Part shown: positions 11,008 to 21,638 of the stretch, one piece after another
Layout of the letters: every line of letters begins with the position of its first letter
How positions within the stretch are numbered: position 1 is the first letter of the stretch
Source of the DNA: Tribonema minus
Lineage: Eukaryota; Sar; Xanthophyceae; Tribonematales; Tribonemataceae
Direction of reading: 5' to 3'
DNA length: 64,000 nt
NCBI GenBank assembly: GCA_017506865.1
Contig: JAFCMP010000501.1
Span: 558,001 to 622,000, forward strand
Notes under the pieces: model-generated
Told to the model about the DNA's origin: nothing
What the model saw: the letters and a program-made list of their open reading frames with translations, nothing else
Database searches by the model: none
Translations under genes and position numbers: made by a program

Positions 11008-14000
11008 TCACTGCTGCAGCAGCGGCACAATCCTGCCGGCCGGTGCCATATGCGTGTGCGACTCCATCATGGTTAGGGGATTTGGGATGGGCTCGTGATC
11101 GGGGTAGATGGTCCTGCGACATGAAACATGGCAGTTGAGGTGTGCGATGAGTGACCAAGCTGCGGGGATGGCAGCATGCTTGGTCGTGAGGTGATGCAGA
11201 TGACGTGAAGGTGTGCTACAAACGCGCTGCTGCGACAGGTGGAGCCTGGCAGCGTTCACCGGACTGTGCTACTTCAAGCCTGACTTCAATATCGGCTGAA
11301 ACGTGTTGACCCAGGCAGGCGGACAGATATGCCCTGTCAGCACAAACTGTGCATGCTATGCAGAATTACACCTCAATGCCTTCTTGCATCCACATGGACA
11401 CTCACTGGACTGCACAGTACTGCAGTAGCACACTCACTGAACTGCCGACGTACTGCAGTAGTACATGGACACTCACTGAACTGCAGATGCACTGCAGTGG
11501 TACTACACGTGGCGCATTGCGCGGCGCGCAATTGTATGAACTCACATGAGCGCTTGCTCAATGTCCATCTCCATGTCCTCCCACTTGCTGCAATCGCGCG
11601 GCGCGCCGCTCAGCTCCAGCTCCATCACAGAGCGATCAATCACCTGCATGATACGATACAGAAGCAGAACAGCAATGTCAGCCGCTGCCAGTGCCCTGCC
11701 AAGCGCTTGTCAACGCCTTGCCCTTTCTGCATGCTGTAAGAAGAGCATTATACAGTACAGGGGCATTGATCCTTTGCGCACTGAAATGCAGGCACCTCAA
11801 GTTACGGAGATGTGGGCTGTGCTGCTGACTGTGATTGTATTGCCCAACGGGGCGTGGGATGGGTGCGTGACGGCATTCCGCAGCTCACACCCAACTTCAA
11901 CAATGTGAAACAGGCTCAGAACCCAGCATTGATTACCAGGCGGCGTCCCGCATGAGGAATCCACATATACCAGGCATCAAAATACTCTTAGGTTGCAGTT
12001 CCATCGTAGCGAGCTGTTGCACACCGGACTATTGCTGCAGATCGTCACAGGTAGACACCAAGATGACTAAAGCAACAGAAGATAGAAGGCTGATGCTCTA
12101 CCCACCAGCATGCAACACCCATCAGCATGCAACATCTGTATCAACATCATGCTCTGACAGTTACACTTGGGGTATGTATGCTTACCCGCTGCACGCCCGC
12201 TTTGTCCATGAGGCCAGCCTCGTAGGCCTTGCGAGCAGCGCCGACGTACGTCTTGAAGAACAGCACGGGCACACCGTTGATGGTGTAGTCATCCGGTGTT
12301 ATGCAGTACTCCGAGTCGCAGCTGACGGCGTGCATGAACATGGCACGAAGCTCGCGAGGGAAGGTCCTGGAAGGATGGTGTAGCGGGAGGGGCGTGGGTG
12401 AGATGATTGAAGTTAGAAGTTGAAGTACAGTGAACGCTGCATGCGCCTGTTCCAGAACGTCCAGGATGACTGCTAGAAGCGCAAATGCAGCCACTGCTGC
12501 CATCTGCTCCGCAACAGCCAAGTACCCAACAAATGCTTTGAGCGAACTTCATGAAGGGATGAAGCTGTGGCAGCTGTTGGTCATGTCCATGAAGCGAGTT
12601 GCCAGTGCAATCGCCAACACTATGAGTACAATGTGCAGCCAGTCCAGCTTTTTGCGTCTCAAACACCAGAAGCAGCATAGCTGGTGCAGGGTGTAATACC
12701 GTGGGCCGCATGCAGCTTCGTTGGACACTTGAACAAAACACCCCCAATCCCATACATTTCCAAGCACTGCCGCCTTGCAGAAGAGACTTGAGACTTGAAG
12801 ATTATTTCATCAGCTGACTCATTGAACTGTCTGCTGCAGGTACACATCATTGTGTCTGCACTTGAAGAGTACTTGTTGCACTCAAAGTGTACTCACTCGC
12901 ACATCTTGACCCCCGCCTTAGTGTCCCCCTCCCCCGTATCGCCAATGAAGATGTAGTCTGTCGCACACCCCCTGGCAGCGGCATGTGTTCCGTCAATCTC
13001 CATCAGCCGCTTGAAGTTTTTGAACTTCCGCCTCCCCTTGCGCGTCTGAGGAAAGGGAATTGCGGAGCAAGAGGAAGGTAAGGACTTCACTACATTACAT
13101 GGCAGCAAGAACAGTGCCAACCTGTGTATGCTGAAACACTGTTGTTGTGGCCATCGTGCAAGGTATACAGACATAATGACAAGTGGCTGTGCACGCTTGC
13201 AAAAGGGGGCCCATGATGCTGAGATATGTTGCACACATTTGCTCAGCCAGGCACACTCTGTGTAACGGAGAGGCTTGCCAGCTCTATATTCATGGCAGAG
13301 GCAGTTCCTCGAGTCAATGTTGGGTGAGCCACATGTGAACCTCAACTGTACTCTTCGTGCACTGCGGCTAGTTGAATTTGCAGATCAACTCAGCGCAAAG
13401 TCATTGCCCGCTAGCAGCGCATGCGGCAGCAATCATCCACTTACCCACACAATCCATTCCTTGACGCTGCCGTACAACACAGGCCCAAGCCCCCACCCAT
13501 CAAACCCATTGTCGGTGCCACATTGCCTGCGCCAGCAGCAGCAAGCAGAGTTGGCAACATTCATCAGCAAAAGCATGCTGACACGGGGACCCTCCATGTT
13601 TCGCTCAAGCATCTCCATGTACAGTAGCGGGTGTGGAAGGGAAGCAGCAATACCTATGACAGGATTCAAGCCGCACACAGCGCATTCAAGCTGCATGTGC
13701 ACCATGCCTGGACATACACATACCCATGGTGATGTGACACGAATTTGAGAATTTGAGACAGCGCAGTGTGTGCACCAAAGTCTGGCTGATATGCAGCACA
13801 GGCAGCTACGTTGCCAGAATGGCCTAAGACTAGTGGCAGGTTTGGTGAGGCAGATATGTCTTGCCTGGTGGCTTACATGTGGTTATGTCATTGCGCATTG
13901 GCATCAGCTCTGTACCAAAATCTGGTCGGCACAAGTGTATTTGCAACCCACTGTTTGCTTGCTGCGCATCTAAATCATGATTATGCCCGTGTCATCTGCT

Positions 14001-14915
14001 AGAAAGAGAAGAGCGTTTGCAAATTCAGCACGCCTGAGGAGCGACCCACATTGTGCTACAGTCATGTTCTAGAAACAGATACTACGTATTGAAGTACTGC
14101 ATTGTGAACGACCATTGTGTTTACAACGCATACCTGTACGCAATGCTGACGGGGTGCTCCGTTTTCAGCTCCAGCGCAAACAGAAACTCCTTCGCCCGCG
14201 CTGTGAGCACTGCCACAGGCAGTGGCAGCAGGCCCTGCGGGGTGCCATGTGCTGCCAGCTCCAGAGCAAATTGAAAGACGCCAGGGTAGAACTGACCCCT
14301 CTCGTACTGAGCGTCGATGCCTCCTAGAGGAATCAGTCCTGCCAATCGCAGGTTGCCGCTGCTCTTGACAGTGTCATCGATGTCAGTCACCACCTGAGGG
14401 AAGGGAGAGCAGCACCAGGGAGGGGGCTTTAGCAGGGAGTGAGGCTGTGACAACAGCCAAGTTCAGCTGTAATTCACAGTTTCCTCACTTTGACAAATGC
14501 TTTCCCATTCCCAAATGTAGCTTTACGATGGATCAACAGGTTTCTTGTATTGGCCACCGCACCTGTGATGCGGTCGGCTGCGTGCAATTACGGCAACTTG
14601 ATTACAGGGACAGAGTGCGCCAGTTACGAGCTGATAACTCAGAAAAGGGAATTCGCAAGCAGCTCAGCGCATAAGAATGGCGTGGCGTACCCGTAATAAT
14701 GACGGCTGAGTGGGAGATTGTGAAGCAGGGTCTTGAGTAGGTCGAGGAGCTGTAATCCGCTTCGCCCACCGGATGTTGATGGGGCGCGAAGGTCTCGATA
14801 CGCAGTGCCGCGAGGGTCCTTGTAGCCAGGCGTGACTCCAGCTTCCAAGGCTCAGCAGCACCACCAGCGTCAAGCAGAGGGCACATCGCACAGACGAACA
14901 TCGTCGCCGAATCAT
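11008..14915 (-). CDS. secreted APP1-type (DUF2183) phosphatidate phosphatase-like protein
   Basis: Seven exons join in phase: 14915-14691, 14393-14134, 13526-13445, 13045-12897, 12366-12186, 11643-11546, 11113-11008. The product is 366 aa. Residues 1-29 form a signal peptide with a strong hydrophobic core (CALCLTLVVLLSLGSWSHA). The catalytic domain then follows the HAD-like order of APP1: motif I VVTDIDDTVKSSG (nucleophile Asp79, second Asp81), motif II AVLTARAKEF, a basic KGRRKFKNFK segment supplying the Lys, and IFIGDTGEGD as motif IV. APP1 of yeast dephosphorylates phosphatidic acid to diacylglycerol, and the substrate here is inferred. The signal peptide suggests action in the ER, secretory route or outside the cell. 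Exon 1 is the weakest part: another frame of the same DNA is also open (YKDPRGTAYRDLRAP...), but only the chosen frame gives both the signal peptide and correct phase into exon 2. Introns hold small tandem repeats. Confidence 0.85.
11390..11506. repeat. degenerate tandem repeat in an intron
   Basis: About three diverged copies of a 36-41 bp unit with the core cactcactg(g/a)actgc...actgcagtag, lying in the last intron of the APP1-type gene. Confidence 0.7.
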
Positions 14916-15898
14916 CGCTGCGACTGCAACAGTTGCCGTCTTGCCGTCGGACTCCTCTGCTGCCAGTTGTGTACGTCAGTGACTGCAGACAACGCCGAGT
15001 ACAAGTAGCCCGTGGGGTGGTGGTGGTGGTGCTGAGCTGCCTCGACGCTGTACTGTCGCTTGGTGTAGTCCAGCTTTGTATCCGTCACACAGGTGATCCA
15101 CAGGGAGAACATCAAAATCATCATCGATGAAATCATCACAACCTGAGCATCACCGCTTCCTCCGTCATGCTGGTGTGGTGTTGGCGTACGTAGCATAGCA
15201 AGATGCTGGCATTGCCACGTTGCTGCGCCAGGGTGCGATGGCTGAAAAGTTGCGCGTAGCGTTTCAAGCCAGCGCCGGTAGCCCGCCACCGCACCGAATC
15301 CCCCTTCAGCCGTTGCGCACTGCGTCACGACGAGCTGCAGCGGCGGTGCGCACCTTGGCGCCTGCCCTAATACGCAAGCCCTCCATTAGGGAGGTGGTGG
15401 ATCTGCATGCTGAGGTTGAACAAGTGGCGTAGTCAAGGATGCTGGCATTGCTGTGCCGGGGTGCGAGGCTCAGCAGTAGTGGCTAGCGGTTCAGGCCAGC
15501 GCCGGCGGCCTGCCAACGCACCGATCCCCTTCAGCCGTTGCGCACTGCGCCAGCTGGTCATGATGGACAAGCTGTGGCGCCTGCCCTGGTGCGCAAGCCC
15601 TTCATCAAGCTGCAATCATAAGTGAGTGTGCCCCTCCTGCTGTTGCCGCATCAGTTAGCCTTGCATCGAGCGTGATGAAACGGTGGGTCGGTCGGTGGGT
15701 TAGTGTTGATGCAGACTTGTTCGCAGCAGACCAGCCAAGCAACACCTGCAACACTCAGCTGGCAACACAATCGCCAAAACACCAGGGACAGCAATGGCAA
15801 GGAAACACTGATCACTGGCCCCCAAACTTCCAGAGGACCGCTCAGACAGCAGTGCTCGTACCATTATTCAACGGACCACAATGTGTACGACAGCCCAG
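14916..15898. other. intergenic region with a diverged duplication
   Basis: It lies between the start of the APP1-type gene and the 3' end of the methyltransferase gene, both on the minus strand. The main content is a 236-bp offset duplication (separate entry). A 138-codon minus ORF (14912-15328) contains a hydrophobic stretch (MISSMMILMFSLWITC) but connects to nothing by splicing that I can see. Confidence 0.5.
15190..15615. repeat. diverged direct duplication, 236-bp offset
   Basis: Two copies at about 15190-15385 and 15426-15615. Shared blocks include gatgctggcattg (15202 and 15438), aggccagcgccgg-like, ccccttcagccgttgcgcactgcg and gcgcctgccct. Copies differ by substitutions and short indels, so the event is not recent. 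No coding potential is obvious. Confidence 0.8.
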
Positions 15899-18800
15899 TC
15901 ATCTTGGTGCTCCCTGTGCCGCACGCTTCGCCGCAGCCTTCTTTCTCGAGCGAGGGTTCCCTCTCTTGGCAGTTGGGACTAGGGCTTCCAGCGCCAGCTC
16001 TTCAACCGTGCGCACAAAACGCACATCGCTAGGGCGCACCGCTGCCGCCTTCGCCTTGCCCTTTGGCTGTGTACTCTTGGGTGTCTTGGTCACCTGCGTC
16101 ACACATGTGGGAGGCAGTTCACACACATTGCTTGTCAACAAGCATCACCACTGCGGGTCGCTAATTGAGCAACATTGCCTGACCACTTCATTGATGGAAG
16201 GTCGATGATGCCATGCCGTGACGTACATTAGAGTCAACACGGTGCAAATCAGGTCAACAGTGCAGACAACAATCAAGTTGTCGTCAACCACAACTACAAC
16301 GTACTGAGTTGAACTTGATTCCCTATTCTCGATGTAGTCTGTCACCTGTGAATGCCAGTTCCTCGCAAACACGCGCTTTCTTTGGTTGAGACTGATGCGA
16401 TGCTCTGCCGCCTCGCGAACAAGAGAGCCACTGCAGTGCTCTCACCTCATTGAAAATGTTGTCTGTATGCGGCCCGAGGTGTATATACCACATGCCCACA
16501 AATGGCGAAGTCTGCAGCAACATGCGGTCAGCGGAGACAGACAACAGAGTGGTGAGCGATGATGCGAGGATCCGCAAAGCAGCAGTGCCATAGTGGTGCA
16601 GAGTTGAGGAGGTTGCTTACACATGAGGCCCATGAGGACCATCTTTCGCAATGAGCCAGTTGTTCAACAAGTGCTCAAGGCTATGAAGTGGAGCCCTGGT
16701 GATTGTACACCAGCCACAAGCTACCACTCAGAGTGCTGTGTACAACATACACGCATCATGAGCAGCAAGCTCTCCCTGTTTTGGCGCTTCAATATGCAAT
16801 TTCAAGGACTATGCCAAGCACTGCAGCATGCTTGACAGCAATGGAACTGCCTATGACTATGGTGATACTGTTGTAGGTGCGCCATACATGAACAAGCACT
16901 GAACCAGCACTGGCAAGCCCCTACTCTACTATACACAGAGTGAGTTGATGAGCCTGCTGCAATGCTGGCGTCCAGTGCCTGCATGGCTGCAAGTTGCACT
17001 CTACTGTATCTACTAGCCAATAGAGCTCACGCCTCTGCATAACATGTTGTGGTGAGGCGACTGCCTGAACAGCTAGGGCGCACATTCAGTCTGTTGGTCT
17101 GTCGAGAGAGCAACAGGCAGGTCATCGTGCCATGTGTGGTACCCGCTTGTGCACACAGCCAGTGTGGAGGAGCGTCACGCGTCATGCAAGCTACTCAGGC
17201 TCCTATCTTCAACATGACATCACAAATGCAGCAAGCATCAACCATCTGCACAAAACAACTCATGGGTTATGTCCTGAGGGCAGCAAGCAGGCACCAGAGT
17301 CTGCTCAAGCAGACTGCTAACGCACCGCAGAATGGCATGTTGAGCACTGCTCAAGCCTCTACTTGTAGATGCCTCTACTTGTAGATCCTCACCTCGTGGC
17401 CGGTACCCTCAGGGTGGTCAAACTCGTAGCGCACACGAGGTACCACATAGAAGGGGTGCACCTTCTGGCTGTACACAGCAGCCCGCTTGTAGTACTCCTG
17501 CATTCGCAGTAAGCCAGGTGAACAATCCAGATACAGCTTTAGAGGATCGTCGAGTAATATGGGCACATAGTTTGCTCGAGGCAAACTGGCGAGCTGCACG
17601 CTTCTTTCACTTGCGCATGATCACATCGTTCATAAGATATGGCACAATGGGCGTGCACATGTCAATTGAGGCTCACTACATCAGCGCTAGACTGGGTGCA
17701 ATCTGCTGGACTCAATAGCAATTGCAGTCACAAGCAAGTTCGCATCCATGAAATTGGCAAGACTTGCGCTCTTGTAAACGCTCATAAATGCATGCAATCC
17801 GGAAGCAGGCTAGGTCATGATTCAGGCGAACCGTAACGCGGATAATGATATGCAGATGCCCACCTCCTCCAAGTCATGTCAACACACAGGTAGCAGTAAT
17901 CATGCTCGTCAATAGCAGTGGTGGCTTGTGTATTCGTAGCACGCAAACGCAGACACACGCTCAGCCATCAAGTCACTCCGACTGCGTGTTGGTCAAGTAC
18001 GCATATGTACTGATGATGCATCATTGTGTACGATTCTTGTACAAGGGTCCAACTCGCCATAGGCTATAGCTCACCTTGTTGGCGATGTAGTTAGGGACCA
18101 ACACCAGCCATGGCTTTCCGCTGCTAGCAACGTATTCGAGGCACCGCTGCTTGTGATCCTCGCTGGCACACACGTATACAAGGAAAACATGACCAAAACA
18201 AAATGAGCTCATGCATTGTTGAAAGAAATGTTCATGCATTTTTTTTTAGAAAAACACTTTTTTTGAGCAGGCAATGCCATACTTTATCAGTCTTGCAAAC
18301 GAGGAATGCAATGCCATGAACGGCATACATAAGGACAGAACAAGCTGTACATGCATGGAAAAGGCAGAGGTGCGACAGCACAGCTGTACACAAAGGTCCT
18401 GACTGTTTACGCCTTGTGCAGGAGCTCCTGCAACTTTTCAAGGGCCGAGGCACAGCACCTGTACACTGCTGCCAAATGCAGCGCCATCAGTATACATGTC
18501 GTTGGCATTACTCATTGCGGTCTTCCAAATCCTCTGCGCTACAGAACGGCATGAGTGCTGGATTTCAAACTCTGCAACACCTAAAAGCGCCCCACAACCC
18601 CGGAAGGAATGCAGTGCTGGAAACATTTGATGACAATTATGGCTACACTGTAAGTCACTGTGTGATTTGACACAACCTTGCGCGAACCCTTCTTCATGCC
18701 AAAGTATCATCAGAATGCTGGCATCTGATCGTTTCGACAAGTGATCAATGCGAATGAGTGCATTTCATGATATGAGTGTAGTACTCAGTGCAGTGTGATG

Positions 18801-21373
18801 GCCTTACGAGTGTCAACATAGATGGCATGCCAGACAATGCTAAGGTACAAGCGATAGCTTCACACAAGTGCCACTTGCAAAACACGGGGAATGGGGGCAG
18901 GAGCGAACCTGTATGGAGGATTTGTGACAATGACATCGTGCTCTGGTTCAGCGCCATCTTCAATGACGCGATAGAAGTCTGCGCATACAAGGAGCAAACG
19001 TGAATGCAATGAGTCCATGTCTGACGAGCACTTTGCAGCACTGGGCGCTGCCTACTTGTGGCACCAGGTCCGGAAAAATGACAGCCCGACAGATATGAAT
19101 CTGTCACAATGTCATTGTAAACGCGTCAACCATTGCAATTCTCACGTAGGAGAGCACTGGTCAGCGCACAGCAAATCAGCAAGGCGTGCACATAAAAAAA
19201 AAAAATCACCTTTACAAGCATCAATAGCCGCACGGGAGTATGGGTACTTGACAGACCCCGGGAGGACAGGTTATAGTCATGTGCGAGTTGGTGGTGCAGG
19301 CAGCAGTCACAGATGAGTGCACTTATATTGTCAGCTCGCATTGGCTCTCGTTCGCTGCTGCTACGGCTGTTGTGTGTATCACAACCTAACGCCCTATTTG
19401 TGTGCGTCAAACCCTAACGCCCTATCAAGGCTGTCCCACACACAGCAACCCCCTTATCTTCAGCAGCAACCTGCGCCATCCTCATCATTGCTTGCTGGGT
19501 ACTTGGCATTGGCACAAAGGTCGCCACGCAGGGATTGGCAATGCAGTAGACCCCCGCACCTAAGCGCTGCTGCCGTTGTGATGCAATGCACTTTTAAAAC
19601 ACCTTTTGCATGCATGTGTCGTGCCAAAATCGATGCACTTCGAAGTACAATATTTCAATGTGTACAATGAGCGCTGCTGCACTCACGACAATCGACGATG
19701 ACAGACTGTCTGAAGCCATGGCATCCTTAGCGTATGTTAACAGACAAGCTCATAGACATAGGCGCACCTGCGTTCTCATTGTGCACACTGTTGAAGCCCA
19801 ACGTGGCGAGGTGCTGCTTCACCCTCCCCTCGCAGTAGTACGGATCCCATATGCGCAGGTCCTTCTGCTGCTTCCCGAGGTGACGTGCCAGCAGGCGGAG
19901 CACTGCTGCAACATCCTGGTACGCTTTCAACGGCGTCTCAAAGTGATCGCAGTAGTCTGCAGTGCTCAGCATGGCGGCATGCAGCGGCGGCAGGGATGTT
20001 GGTCAAAGATGCAGCTGGTCACAATGGCCGTGGTGCTGTCACAATGCAGGTGTGCCAACGACTGTTCAGTAACATCAGCTGTTTGGAGCTGTACAGCAAG
20101 CTTGAAGAGTCGGTAAAATGCATGGACTGCAGCGTTGGTCATAAGAGCGAAACAACCAGCCCTTACATCCTGCCTAGGACGTAACCTCTGCTGCTGCAAA
20201 CAACCGCAAGTGCCACGATGAACATGGCCTTACTGGCATCAGTATTGAACTCTGATCACTGCACAACTCTGAGCAGGCACGCGCTTCCATGCATTGTTGG
20301 TGGCTAATGCCGCGGCTCCATTTACCTGCTTCGAATGGGTGGTCGGCCATGGCTTTTTTTATGGGTGCTGCCGCCGCCGGGGCCGCTGCCAAGGCACCAG
20401 TCGCTTCGCGTTTCCGCTTCTTGCCTGCACCAGCTGTTGATGTTTCCAACTTCACCGCTGCCCCGGCAGCGCCCTTACGATTGCGTTTGTGTTGCTTGCC
20501 GCTGTCAGCAACCGATGAGCCTGTGTTCCGTGCCATCGAACCTGGTGGGTTGGCAGAGGCATTAGTGCGCTCTGGCTTGATGTGCTTCAGCGCTTTGCCG
20601 GCAGCTGCCGCACGCAAAGGTGCATGAGAGGCCTGTGCCGCTGGCCCTGCCGCTTCTGGCGCCTCCAGCCGCTGCTTCTTGTGCTGGTGTTTCCTGTCGC
20701 CATCAGCTGCTGCTGGTGGCTCCGTGCCGACTGCTGCCGTGGTGGGAGCGGCAAGCTGCTTCATCTTGCGCTTGCTCTCGTGTTTGACACTGACGTCACT
20801 CGCAGATGGCGCTGCCAAGCCTGCTGTGCGAGGTGCCACAGCCTCTGCTTCTCGCTTCTGAGCCTTGTGCTTGCGCTGCATGTTGCCATCAGCTTGAGCG
20901 GGTGACGGGGATGCATTGACAAATTCAGCTGGTTGCGGAGCCTCAATGGCAGCAGTAGAGGCCTGTGATCGGTGCTTCTGCTTCCGTACGACTCCATTGG
21001 TGTGTCCTGCCAACTGCTGAGTCACGCCTGCTGATGCCGCCGCGGTTTTTGGCTTCTTATGCGATGAATGCTGTTCAGCTCCTGCTCCTGCCGCAGGTGC
21101 TGATACGAGGGTCTTACCATTGTTGTGTTTCTTGGCAGCTTTAGGCACGCCATTCAGCGCCGCCGGTTCTGCAACATTGACTGCTGCTGGCTTATGCTGC
21201 ACCTCTCCTGCACTACTCCCCGGTGTCTTGGCTTTTAAGGCCTTCTTCGCCGTGAGTAGCTTTTTGCGTTCCAGTTTACGCTGCTGCCTTTTAGATGTGC
21301 GATTAGCTGCTTCCTTGAGCTTTGCTGCCGCTGTAAAACTGGGCTTGGCTGCTTGTGGCCTGTCTGACGCCAT
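15899..21373 (-). CDS. putative SAM-dependent methyltransferase with NPPY motif and basic N-terminal extension
   Basis: Seven exons fit in phase: 21373-20326, 19956-19768, 18978-18909, 18162-18075, 17497-17393, 16511-16446, 16093-15899. The product is 586 aa. The first 340 residues are a low-complexity Lys/Ala/Gln/His-rich region with many KK/KR clusters (for example SKRQQRKLERKK), likely nuclear or nucleolar targeting and RNA or DNA binding. The conserved core follows: FEADYCDHFETPLKAY, then IWDPYYCEG (387-393, in the place of SAM-binding motif I), GFNSVHNENADFYRV, and HDVIVTNPPYSEDH (NPPY at 432-435), the motif IV of N6-adenine and some glutamine methyltransferases. Next come SSGKPWLVLVPNYIANK and EGTGHETSPFVGMWYIHL, ending in a Lys/Arg/Ala-rich tail. 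To my recollection similar cores occur as uncharacterised proteins in other algae and protists. An adenine-N6 activity on DNA or RNA is suggested by NPPY but not shown. Intron 2 is about 790 bp. It diverges from the SMC gene 265 bp away. Confidence 0.8.
17355..17386. repeat. 16-bp tandem duplication at a splice donor
   Basis: Two perfect copies of gcctctacttgtagat at 17355-17370 and 17371-17386. They lie in the methyltransferase gene just inside the intron that follows the exon ending at 17393. Confidence 0.85.
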
Positions 21374-21638
21374 TTTGCAGGTTCTCTCTCTCCTCCTCAA
21401 AAAGTTTTAAAACTCAACTGAAACTTGAACCTGAAGTTGAGGAAAATTAACTTCAACCTGAACTTGATATTTGAGAAAATAGGTTCACATTCCCTCTCAT
21501 CCTCTCGCGGCGTAGGACCTCAACATCGGGAAGCATGCAAATCACCATGATCCATGGCATGGCATAAGGTGCCAGTTCAACCTTGAGTGCAACATCAACT
21601 TCAGCTCCCTGGAAGATTTCGGATCTCTTGACGCGTCC
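21374..21638. promoter_or_regulatory. divergent promoter region, methyltransferase / SMC
   Basis: 265 bp separate the two start codons. The sequence is full of the recurrent motif in both orientations around 21410-21470 and near 21580-21600 (aacttgaacctgaagttgagg, ttaacttcaacctgaacttg, catcaacttcagc), the densest cluster in the window. Confidence 0.55.

Noticed and set aside
14639..14854. alternative frame YKDPRGTAYRDLRAP for exon 1 of the APP1-type gene
   Set aside because: It has no start codon, meets a stop just upstream, and its donor phase does not fit exon 2. The frame with the signal peptide fits both.
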